From NCBI GenBank assembly GCA_030849065.1, contig JASAON010001390.1, positions 1-19,828 on the forward strand: a stretch of DNA of 19,828 bases. Direction: 5' to 3'. Origin of the DNA: Jaenimonas drosophilae. Its lineage: Eukaryota > Euglenozoa > Kinetoplastea > Trypanosomatida > Trypanosomatidae. The translations under genes and the position numbers were made by a program. This document shows positions 1 through 6,861 of this stretch, in pieces. Below the pieces are notes generated by a model that had not been told where the DNA came from, did no database searches, and was given only the letters and a program-made list of their open reading frames with translations. Numbering within the stretch: the stretch's first letter is position 1; every line of letters begins with the position of its first letter.

Positions 1-234
1 GCGCCACGGCCAACGGAAGCCCAGAAAGCCCCCGCCAGCCAGCATAGTATTGCCGGAGCTGTATAAGATCGCCGCGCCGCCTTTTGAAAACACCCGCCGC
101 GCATCGAAACCAAGAGCCCCCCCCCCCCCCCGCAACAGCAAGAAGGAACCCCCCGAATTGTTCCGGCGCACGCCCCTTCAACCAACGCGCGAGCCCCCGC
201 CTTGCGGAAGACACCGCCGCCGGGTTTGTGGATC

Positions 235-267
235 GGGATGGGCGGGGGCGGGTGGGGTGAGGGGGGG
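235..267 (+). other. Predicted G-quadruplex cluster
   Basis: Six G runs of 3-7 bases (235-237, 240-242, 244-248, 250-252, 254-257, 261-267) are separated by 1-3 nt, which exceeds the standard four-run quadruplex rule. It is followed 30 nt later by a 12-G run. Quadruplex formation is inferred from spacing only. Confidence 0.6.
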
Positions 268-1136
268 TTATGTTCTTTGGCTGCTGATTTGCCGCCCGGG
301 GGGGGGGGGCATGGCGATTTTCCAATCTGGCTTCGGCCCGTTATTAGTGTGTGGCGCGGCGCGGGGTGCCCTCCGGGGCTTGCAAAACTTGATTTGGCTT
401 TTCGGGAAGCCGGCGCGGGGTTTCCGCTGGAATGGTTTGGCGGAGAGATCGCAAACCCGCGGGGGTGGCGCGCCAAATGGAATTTGGGGAATGGCCAACG
501 GACGGATATATGCGCTTAACCCCCCCCCCCCGCCCCCAAGGATTCCAGAACACGAATTTACCCCCCATTCCCGACCCTTGCGCCGCACCCGCAAGGCCCT
601 ATTTTGGCCAACCAAACCCCCCCCCTATAAAAAGCGCGCGCAACATCCCCCAAACGAGGATACGATAACGTTGCCCAGAATGGTCTCGCGGAAGGGCTCG
701 ATTGGGTAAGTTGGGGTGGCCAAGTTGAATTCATTGCCACTCACTGTAAATTCTCCCGGAAAGCCCCAAACCCCAACCCCAAAAGATCATACGTGTTATA
801 TTTATGCATACTCGTATTAAATAGCCGGCGTTGCGATCGTTGAAAAGGAACGCCCCATTCGCCCCCCCTCCCAATTTGAAAAGCGGGAAGCGCGAGAAGA
901 CCTTGTTTCCGCGGAACTTCAATCGCGTTATCTCCAAGAAATGAGTTCGCTGTTAACGAGGAAGCCCCGCCCACAACAACAGCCAGCACAAAAGCCGCCA
1001 AACAATTGAAAACATGGTGTGGCGGTGGGATTGCCGCCTCCGGTGTGTGTGCGGGGGGGTGCTTTCCCGCGGCGCCACCCCCCCCGCCCTCCGCAAGAAA
1101 AAAAAGCGCAGGCAGGGGGGCGGCACCTGACGTTTT

Positions 1137-1159
1137 GGGGGTCGGGGGTGGGGGGGGGG
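1137..1159 (+). other. Predicted G-quadruplex
   Basis: G runs of 5, 5 and 10 bases (1137-1141, 1144-1148, 1150-1159) lie within 23 nt. The last run is long enough to supply two tetrad strands. The site is on the same strand as the downstream genes. Formation is inferred. Confidence 0.5.
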
Positions 1160-2074
1160 AATGCAATACAGGGGAGAATCTCTCAGGACTTCGGCATTGC
1201 CGCCGGCTAACGCTTTTTGTTGGTGGTGCGCGAGGCCTTTTTCCAGGAGTTCTGCCGCGGGGGGGGGGGGCGTTATATGGATGGGGTTTTCGCGTGCTGG
1301 ACCCGTTGCTTGTTGGAAGGGGGTTGGGGGGGGCCTCCAATACTTGATGATTCAACGGGCGTTGGTTAAGATGCTTTCCCTTGTTGCCAATTCTATATCT
1401 ATGTGGGCGATGAGGGCTTGGATTTCTTCGAAGCCCCGCGCCGCCTGCCGCCGGGGGGCGGGCCGCGGCTGTAACCCATTGGGGGGGGTGCGGATTGCGG
1501 GTGGGTCAAAGTTCGCATTTGCTCAGAAAAGCGCGAAGAAGCCAACCCGTTGCTCTTGGTGGGCCATGCGGGGGCGGAATGGGGTATTTGGATTCGGGGT
1601 TTGGCCTGCGGTCTGGAAAACGCCGCTCCGGTTTGTTGTCGCGGCGTTTTTTTTTGGATGTGCGCGGGGGGGGGGGGCTCCTTCGTTTTGAAGCTTTTGT
1701 GGCCGGCGCCTTTTTCTTTTTGTTTGTGTGGCGTATCTCGGACGGGGGGGCGGTGCGGGTTTTATCTGTTGTTTGGGGGTTGGGGCTCGTTTGGCGTTGG
1801 GCAAAAACCGCCGGCCGCCGTTTCGCTTGCGCGGCTGCCCTTCGGCGGGGGAAATTGGCTGCGTTTGGGGGGTGGGAGTGGGCGTGCCGGTGGGTCGCAG
1901 GCTGGGTATCCTTCTGTGCGCCAGCCGCGCCGCCCGTTTCCACGGGGGCCCCTTGTGCCCCGCGCCTCGTTTCCCGGGGGTTCCTTTGCCGGCGCCGCCG
2001 CATTTTCCGCGAGCGCGGAGGGGTGGGTATAGCATTCAAGATGGCCCATCCACGCAAAATCGATTATTGTTCGT

Positions 2075-2146
2075 GGATTCATAGCTCAGTGGTAGAGCAT
2101 TCGGCTGCAGTCCGAATGGTCCCCGGTTCAAACCCGGGTGGGTCCT
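2075..2146 (+). tRNA. tRNA-Cys (anticodon GCA)
   Basis: A complete 72-nt cloverleaf can be folded by hand. The acceptor arms 2075-2081 and 2139-2145 pair fully, allowing two G-T pairs. The D stem is GCTC/GAGC. The anticodon stem is TTCGG/CCGAA around the 7-nt loop CTGCAGT, with anticodon GCA at 2107-2109. The T stem is CCCGG/CCGGG around TTCAAAC. The discriminator base is T at 2146, as expected for tRNA-Cys. Internal A box (about 2082-2092) and B box (about 2125-2135) are present. No intron is seen and CCA is not encoded. It sits at the junction between the G-rich region and the protein-coding array, on the same strand as the array. Confidence 0.96.
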
Positions 2147-2148
2147 AA

Positions 2149-2156
2149 TTTTTTTT
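2149..2156 (+). terminator. RNA polymerase III terminator of tRNA-Cys
   Basis: A run of eight T residues starts 3 nt after the tRNA 3' end, as expected for Pol III termination. About 17 nt further on is a 10-G run (2174-2183) followed by CT and a 7-C run (2186-2192), which can form a strong G-C hairpin. That marks the end of the homopolymer-rich region. Confidence 0.85.
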
Positions 2157-2368
2157 GCTGTTTTTGATTGGGTGGGGGGGGGGCTCCCCCCCGACAATTG
2201 CGCGCCGTCGCTCCGGGAAAACCAAAACGGGGCGTGGACTTAGTGCGGCGCGGTTGGGTGACTGTGATGGGTGCTTTTGCCTTTCATAAGTCACGCTACT
2301 ATGAACCCTTCAACCTTTAAATACTCTGTGAACACTTCAGTGTTAGTGTTGGTGCTTTTCATGCTACT

Positions 2369-2396
2369 GCTCTTTTCTCCTTCTCAAAATTTGCAG
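2369..2396 (+). promoter_or_regulatory. Trans-splice acceptor of the MAM33-domain gene
   Basis: A pyrimidine-rich tract ends in TTTGCAG, with AG at 2395-2396, only 2 nt before the ATG at 2399. That would give an extremely short 5' UTR beyond the spliced leader. The preceding 2157-2368 stretch shows no gene. Confidence 0.55.
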
Positions 2397-2398
2397 CG

Positions 2399-3148
2399 AT
2401 GCGTCGAGTGGTGCTTTGGGGAAGCTTCTGTGCCAAGCGGTGTGCTGTGGTAACGCTTGTGAGGAATGCTCATGTAGAGGGAAAGATGGAAAAACAAAAG
2501 ATTCTACACCCACGATTGTACCAGCTTTCACTGAAGGAGGAGAAGGAAGAATCAGTGAGGGACTTTCTTCCTGCCCAACCACCTATTCCGCATGGGTGGA
2601 ACCTAAAGCATGTGAGTGGATCGAATCAGTTTAACTTGTCCAAGAAAGTTGAAATCAGAGGATGTGGAGAAGAAACGCTGCATGTAATTGCGTGCATGGA
2701 ACAGAAGCAGTACGAAGGCACATATCGAATGGATAATGGTGAGCGTGAAGAGCAGGAGTACTTGAATTTTACGCTGTTCATCAACAAGACACGCTCTCCT
2801 CATCTGTCCCTCGAGTTTGGTCTGACATCTATTGACATGGAGTTGGTGATGGATTCATTAGCAATACATAATTCAAATGAGACATGCAATAATGCCCGTC
2901 GTTGTCTCCAGCTTAAATCTGGGACCAAGTATCGCTCATTGACATCCTCCACATTTGCAAAGAACAATCAGTACCGAGGCCCAATGCTAAGTGAGCTGGA
3001 TGAGGAGCTGTCTGATGAGATCCTGGACTACCTTGACGAAAGAGGAGTTAACAACGCGTTTGCAGAATACATGATGTCTCAGGCTTATTTTTTTGAGCAG
3101 CAGGAGTACCTTCACTGGCTAAAGCTGTTGCGTCGGTTTGCGGCATAG
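2399..3148 (+). CDS. MAM33/p32-family mitochondrial protein (p22-like)
   Basis: This 249-residue protein has the signature end of the mitochondrial glycoprotein (MAM33/p32/gC1qBP) family. An acidic segment, LDEELSDEILDYLDERG at about 200-216, is followed by an aromatic helix containing QEYLHWLKLLRRF (235-247). The middle has the usual beta-rich family region (about 93-150). The N-terminus is basic and hydrophobic with few acidic residues (MRRVVLWGSFCAKRC), a good mitochondrial presequence. Known: family members form doughnut-shaped acidic trimers in the mitochondrial matrix. The trypanosome homologue p22 is reported to be needed for editing of cytochrome oxidase subunit II mRNA. Inferred: a kinetoplast RNA-processing or assembly factor. 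A downstream Met at residue 30 would lose the presequence, so 2399 is preferred. It is the first gene of the array. Confidence 0.82.
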   Translation: MRRVVLWGSFCAKRCAVVTLVRNAHVEGKMEKQKILHPRLYQLSLKEEKEESVRDFLPAQPPIPHGWNLKHVSGSNQFNLSKKVEIRGCGEETLHVIACMEQKQYEGTYRMDNGEREEQEYLNFTLFINKTRSPHLSLEFGLTSIDMELVMDSLAIHNSNETCNNARRCLQLKSGTKYRSLTSSTFAKNNQYRGPMLSELDEELSDEILDYLDERGVNNAFAEYMMSQAYFFEQQEYLHWLKLLRRFAA

Positions 3149-3411
3149 TCACATTGCGCAGGATAGTGAGAGTTTTTGCTTTCTGTACCGATTTCACTCA
3201 TCAATGTTTGAGGATTAATGTTTTCACAGAAGTGATGTCAAGTTTTCTTCGATCTTCTCAATCGTCACATTATTTTAAGTGTAATTAGTTGATTTGGATC
3301 TGTCTCATATGAAGAGGTAATTTTTCCTCACCAATGAAAAGAACATCGTGTCTCCATAGCTACCAACGAGGTAGTTGGGCACCAGGCTCTAAGCACCAAA
3401 AACATGTGTCG

Positions 3412-4668
3412 ATGAATCCTACAACTTATTTATACAGGTTTGCTGGCCCTCATGGTCCTGGACCGTATACGATGAAATATTGGTGGACTCTTGGATGCTT
3501 CCCAACAGGTATGGAAACTCCTTTTAGGCTCAATGAGTTTTTGGCAACTTACAAACGAGAGCACGTACCTTTAGAAGTCGAAGAGTGGCTGGCATTCTTT
3601 GTTCAAGACCCATACGCGGATCTTGATCAGTCTGTCACTGAATTGATTGCTGCCCTTGAAGAATTTCCGGATCCGAATGATTGTGTGGAGTGCCACAGCA
3701 TGGCACCAAGTTCTTCAACTTTCCTAAAGCCTCTGAAGAAGTTTGAATGTTGCTTAGGTATTTCCGTGTCTCCAGTGGGAGTACGTTCCGCGTTGAGCTC
3801 ATTCAAACACCGTGAAAAGGTTCTGGGATTTCTTCATGATTACAAAGAGTCGCTCTCGGAAGGTGGCAGTACACCCCATCGACGGGCAGCAAAGGATTCA
3901 TTGAATCAACTGTCACAGAACACCACTGAAGATAATAATATCACGAGCTCTCGAACAAAGATTCAACCAATTTCTTCCGAGATAACGAGTTCAATCAACG
4001 CAATTATTTCTCCTCCACAGAGTACTGCCCCGGATGAGCGTAATCTAATTCAGTTGCTAACGACATTTGCGGATGCATGCGTTGCAAGCGGCAGACATGA
4101 ACATGCTTTTAGTATTCTATCTGATACGCTGAAGTTATCTCATGATGATGACACGCTCGCCTCTCAACATGCCAATGTCGCAACTGCTGCTCTTCTTTGC
4201 GGGCAGTATGGTGATGCAGAGTACCATGCTCGTGAATCTGCATTATTACAGCCAGCACCTGCACGGAATACTCAAAAGGCAAGTCGAGGCTACGCTTTGT
4301 GGGCCACCGCCGCGGTTTATCAGCAAAAGTTGCAATTGGCAGATAATATTGTGACTGATGCATTGCAGTCGTTTCCTGATGATGTGGAGCTGAAGGAGCT
4401 AAAGGAAGACATTGACAACATGAAGGTATCACGCAGTGTTTCGCCAAGAGTGCCTTCAAAGCGAATGCACCTTAAGTCACAACAGCGGGTAGGCCTCGAA
4501 AATGGCAGCGGCAAAACTTTCGACAATGAGTTCGATTGGATTCAATTTAAGAACAAGCTGTATCCAAGTAAAATGAATCCTTCGAACAATGAACTTGGGT
4601 CAGTGTTTCGCAGGGTCGGTGATCTCGGCGGCGCTATTTCAACTTCTCGAAGTTCTGAGAGACTATAG
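3412..4668 (+). CDS. Conserved-type protein of unknown function with C-terminal TPR-like helical repeats
   Basis: I do not recognise a named family. The frame is open from an ATG at 3334. However, a pyrimidine tract at 3321-3332 is followed by AG at 3340-3341, which would remove that ATG from the mRNA, so the start is put at 3412 (418 residues). Another possible start is 3511, just after CCCAACAG. What is visible: an N-terminal part containing an acidic/aromatic segment (EVEEWLAFFVQDPY) and CVECH; a Ser/Thr/Asn-rich linker at about 155-205; then paired helices at about 210-335 rich in Ala and Leu with TPR-like spacing (FADACVASGRHEHAFSIL; AALLCGQYGDAEYHARESAL); and a polar tail. No membrane segment or catalytic motif is seen. 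A scaffold or adaptor role is a guess from the TPR-like region only. Confidence 0.75.
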   Translation: MNPTTYLYRFAGPHGPGPYTMKYWWTLGCFPTGMETPFRLNEFLATYKREHVPLEVEEWLAFFVQDPYADLDQSVTELIAALEEFPDPNDCVECHSMAPSSSTFLKPLKKFECCLGISVSPVGVRSALSSFKHREKVLGFLHDYKESLSEGGSTPHRRAAKDSLNQLSQNTTEDNNITSSRTKIQPISSEITSSINAIISPPQSTAPDERNLIQLLTTFADACVASGRHEHAFSILSDTLKLSHDDDTLASQHANVATAALLCGQYGDAEYHARESALLQPAPARNTQKASRGYALWATAAVYQQKLQLADNIVTDALQSFPDDVELKELKEDIDNMKVSRSVSPRVPSKRMHLKSQQRVGLENGSGKTFDNEFDWIQFKNKLYPSKMNPSNNELGSVFRRVGDLGGAISTSRSSERL

Positions 4669-4689
4669 CTCTCTCTCTCTCTCTCTCTC
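4669..4689 (+). repeat. (CT)n microsatellite
   Basis: Ten and a half CT units begin directly after the TAG stop of the upstream gene. It is a pure pyrimidine tract and may help direct upstream polyadenylation or downstream trans-splicing, but a second tract lies closer to the next gene's acceptor. Confidence 0.9.
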
Positions 4690-4780
4690 GAATAAGCTAC
4701 TGCTTAACTGTCGCAAACGGTCAATTATCCATACTGATGTAACTGCAAGTGAAGGGAGTTGGTAGCTGATGTCACAGACA

Positions 4781-4814
4781 CTTTCTCTTCATTTCACCCT
4801 TTTTTTTTCTGCAG
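4781..4814 (+). promoter_or_regulatory. Trans-splice acceptor of the EF-hand gene
   Basis: A textbook signal: a long C/T tract including nine or more T, then CTGCAG with AG at 4813-4814. The next ATG is at 4850, giving a 35-nt 5' UTR with no upstream ATG. This fixes the start of the downstream gene, although the frame stays open back to 4769. Confidence 0.85.
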
Positions 4815-4849
4815 GTGCCTACGCTATCGAATCACTACATCCACTTCAA

Positions 4850-5479
4850 ATGCCACTAACAACTGCTGAAGCGTTTGAGAAGCGCCACATTGTCCGCAAG
4901 GATGGAGTGAGCATTCTCACTCGTCCGCTGATCACTGTCGCAGCTATTGAGGCTGGCTACTGCGTTCCCACCCCCATGGTGAACGATGCCGCGAGCTCAA
5001 CGGAATGCCCCGGACAGATGACATTTGATGAATTTATGAGGTTCTGTGAGCACAACCAGTCATCTTGCGTGAGTGCTCGAGAAATGGCGAAGGCAACTGT
5101 TGTTGCTGCACCCACTGGAGTTATTACTCGCAGCGAACTTCGTGAAATCATGACTAAGACGACGGACAAGCCTCTCTCCGAAGAGGAGCTGGACAGCCTC
5201 TTTGCAACTCTAGATACAGAGAACAAGGGTTCCTTCTCCGCTGAGGCACTGATGCGCGCTATTTATGGCGAGGAGGGTGCGGTGTGCCTTAATGAGGTTC
5301 GTGCTGAGGAGGCCAAGAAGGAGACTGAGCGCATCGCTCGCGAGAAGGAAGAGGAGAGGAAGCGCCAAGAAGAGAAGGAACGCCGTGAGAAGGAGGCTGC
5401 AAAGAAGGCCGAAGAGGACCGAAAGGCCAGGGAGCTGGCTGAGTCCCAGAAGAAGGAGAAGGCTTCTGGCTGCTGCTAA
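4850..5479 (+). CDS. EF-hand-like protein with long charged alpha-helix and C-terminal -CC
   Basis: This 209-residue protein starts at the first ATG after the splice acceptor at 4813-4814. The N-terminal 145 residues resemble a calmodulin-type module. Helices around 58-65 and 92-103 precede one recognisable loop at 122-133 (DTENKGSFSAEA), which has Asp, Asn, Gly and Phe at the usual places but Ala instead of the bidentate Glu at position 12. Calcium binding is therefore doubtful. Residues 151-205 are almost only Glu, Lys, Arg and Ala, with no hydrophobic heptad, consistent with a single alpha-helix (ER/K type) rather than a coiled coil. The protein ends SGCC. A terminal CC could be geranylgeranylated as in Rab proteins, or palmitoylated. 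No Rab domain is present, so palmitoylation is equally plausible. Inferred: a membrane-tethered structural or signalling protein, perhaps cytoskeletal. Confidence 0.8.
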   Translation: MPLTTAEAFEKRHIVRKDGVSILTRPLITVAAIEAGYCVPTPMVNDAASSTECPGQMTFDEFMRFCEHNQSSCVSAREMAKATVVAAPTGVITRSELREIMTKTTDKPLSEEELDSLFATLDTENKGSFSAEALMRAIYGEEGAVCLNEVRAEEAKKETERIAREKEEERKRQEEKERREKEAAKKAEEDRKARELAESQKKEKASGCC

Positions 5480-5947
5480 ATTCGGATTCGGAGAGATTGG
5501 AAACGAAGTTGGATGCAGTCAAAAAGTGGAAAATATTCAGGTAGAGATTGAGTGCATTCATTCACATACAGTTCGCTGTACGCATGCGAATGTTTCTCAA
5601 TCGAAAGTGTACGCGTATTTGTCGCGTGCCTTTTATTGTTTCCAAAAAGGTTCATATAAGACACAACGGATCGGGAGACAGTGGGGAAACTCCTCAATGC
5701 GGCGAAAGCTCTCCTTGAAAAGTTCCGCCGTGTTGAGACACCTACGAAAAAGAGGATGAAAAAATGGTATTTTTGCCATTCAAACTGTACGCCATGATAA
5801 TAGCAAGACGCTCGCTTCATTATTCTTTAGTGTGATTTCGCCGATGGGTTCAAAAGAATGCGGGGCTCCACAGGATCTTGTCCTTACTCACTTTGCTCTT
5901 CTCAATCTTAGCGTGCTATCCTGAAGGGATCTTTCGTGAATAAGAAA
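5480..5947 (+). other. Intergenic spacer with a splice acceptor at its end
   Basis: No credible gene is seen in 468 nt. A pyrimidine-rich stretch at 5881-5908 (CTTTGCTCTTCTCAATC) leads to AG at 5910-5911, the likely trans-splice acceptor for the cyclophilin gene. That leaves a 36-nt 5' UTR without ATG. The rest is presumably the 3' UTR of the EF-hand gene. Confidence 0.6.
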
Positions 5948-6646
5948 ATGCTGCGACATAGATTAGGTGTTCTACAGCGTGCTTCCGCTGCTTCTTTTAT
6001 GCCGTATCCTCCTGTGACATCAAATCCACTTGTGTACTTTGATATCACTGTGGAGGCTGAAAACCTTGGACGAGTTTCAATAGAACTCTTCAGAGATGCA
6101 GTTCCAAAGACAGCTGAGAACTTTCGGTCTCTCTGCACAGGTGAGCGAGGGCGGAGCGAATGTGCTTTGTGGTACAAAGGAATACCATTTCATCGCATTA
6201 TTCCTGGGTTTGTGGTCCAGGGTGGCGACATCCTTACAAAGGATGGCCGTAGCAACGTGAGTGTTTTTGGATATCCGTTTCCTGATGAGAGTTTTGATGG
6301 GAAAGCAGGAAAACACCTGGCAGGAACTGTGGCGATGTCCCACAGTGGACCAAATCAAAATGGATCCCAATTTTTCTTTAATCTCGAGAGAAACACACAG
6401 CTTGACGGTAAGTTTGTAGTTGTTGGACAAGTCGTTGATGGATGGGAGTTAGTGAATGAGTTGGGCAGAGTGGCTGGCTCTCGATGTGGAGCCCCAGTCA
6501 GCCGCGCGTGGATCTCTGAATGCGGACAGAGCGGTGGGTATCTCGCTGAGGAAACTGCTACTGCTCTGCAGGGAGAGCGTGCACTGCATGGCTCTATGCC
6601 TGGCAAGGAAGTGCTTGACCTAATTCAACCTCGCTGGTCCGCGTAA
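5948..6646 (+). CDS. Cyclophilin-type peptidyl-prolyl isomerase, probably mitochondrial, predicted weakly cyclosporin-sensitive
   Basis: This 232-residue protein starts at the first ATG after the acceptor at 5910-5911; the frame before it is open only from a GTG. The N-terminus (MLRHRLGVLQRASAASF) is basic and free of acidic residues, a likely mitochondrial presequence. The cyclophilin domain spans about 28-193, with FHRIIPGF (81-88), Q91, GPNQNGSQFFF (134-144) and LDGKF (152-156). The catalytic Arg (R83), F88, Q91 and the FF pair are conserved, so isomerase activity is expected. Three ligand-pocket positions differ from human CypA: M61 is V89, W121 is Q151 and H126 is F156. Trp121 is the main cyclosporin A contact, so binding should be weak. 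A tail of about 39 residues follows the domain. The exact substrate is unknown. Confidence 0.92.
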   Translation: MLRHRLGVLQRASAASFMPYPPVTSNPLVYFDITVEAENLGRVSIELFRDAVPKTAENFRSLCTGERGRSECALWYKGIPFHRIIPGFVVQGGDILTKDGRSNVSVFGYPFPDESFDGKAGKHLAGTVAMSHSGPNQNGSQFFFNLERNTQLDGKFVVVGQVVDGWELVNELGRVAGSRCGAPVSRAWISECGQSGGYLAEETATALQGERALHGSMPGKEVLDLIQPRWSA

Positions 6647-6807
6647 GTCCGTCACACCAAAAATATCAAAGGCAGCGATCTTGCCCAGGCGGTAGTAGCT
6701 TCATAGCCTTAATGTTGGAGATGCCAACTCCATTGAGGTTCTGTGCTTCCTCCAATTTCTAATTTCAATTTCCTTGGTCTGAAGGAACTCAAGTTCAAAA
6801 AAAAAGC

Positions 6808-6847
6808 TTTCTTCTACACCCACACACCAATTGCTCTTCTCCACCAG
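6808..6847 (+). promoter_or_regulatory. Trans-splice acceptor of the F-box gene
   Basis: A C/T-rich tract containing TTTCTTCTACACCCACACACC and TTGCTCTTCTCCACCAG ends in AG at 6846-6847. This is 14 nt before the ATG at 6862, with no ATG between, which supports that start. Confidence 0.7.
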
Positions 6848-6861
6848 GAGTCTCTTTTCCC

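Larger units (their letters stand above)
1..2074. other. GC-rich homopolymer region without genes, candidate transcription start / strand-switch region
   Basis: Seen: about 2 kb of very GC-rich DNA with many G or C runs. C runs lie at 117-131 (15), 520-531 (12), 617-625, 862-868 and 1078-1085. G runs lie at 261-267, 298-309 (12), 1053-1059, 1150-1159, 1259-1270 (12), 1326-1333, 1481-1488 and 1666-1677 (12). The segment near 720-1010 is AT-richer. From about 1200 the + strand is G/T-rich. Open frames here on both strands translate to Pro/Gly/Arg-rich low-complexity peptides, overlap one another and resemble no family, so none is called. Known: in trypanosomes Pol II initiates at broad G/T-rich regions heading polycistronic units. 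Inferred: this is such a region feeding the + strand array. Sequencing error in the long homopolymers is possible. Confidence 0.5.

Noticed and set aside
626..634. TATAAAAAG, a TATA-box-like sequence after a C run
   Set aside because: Kinetoplastid protein genes generally lack TATA promoters and a similar string occurs at 8656-8663 in an ordinary spacer; chance is likely.
50..709. A 219-codon + strand frame in the GC-rich region, with several overlapping frames on both strands up to about 2100
   Set aside because: Products are Pro/Gly/Arg low-complexity, depend on homopolymer length, overlap in many frames and show no family motif. High GC makes stop codons rare, so long chance frames are expected.
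5936..5947. Four-codon upstream extension of the cyclophilin frame from GTG
   Set aside because: GTG is not expected as a nuclear start; the ATG at 5948 directly follows and begins a good presequence.
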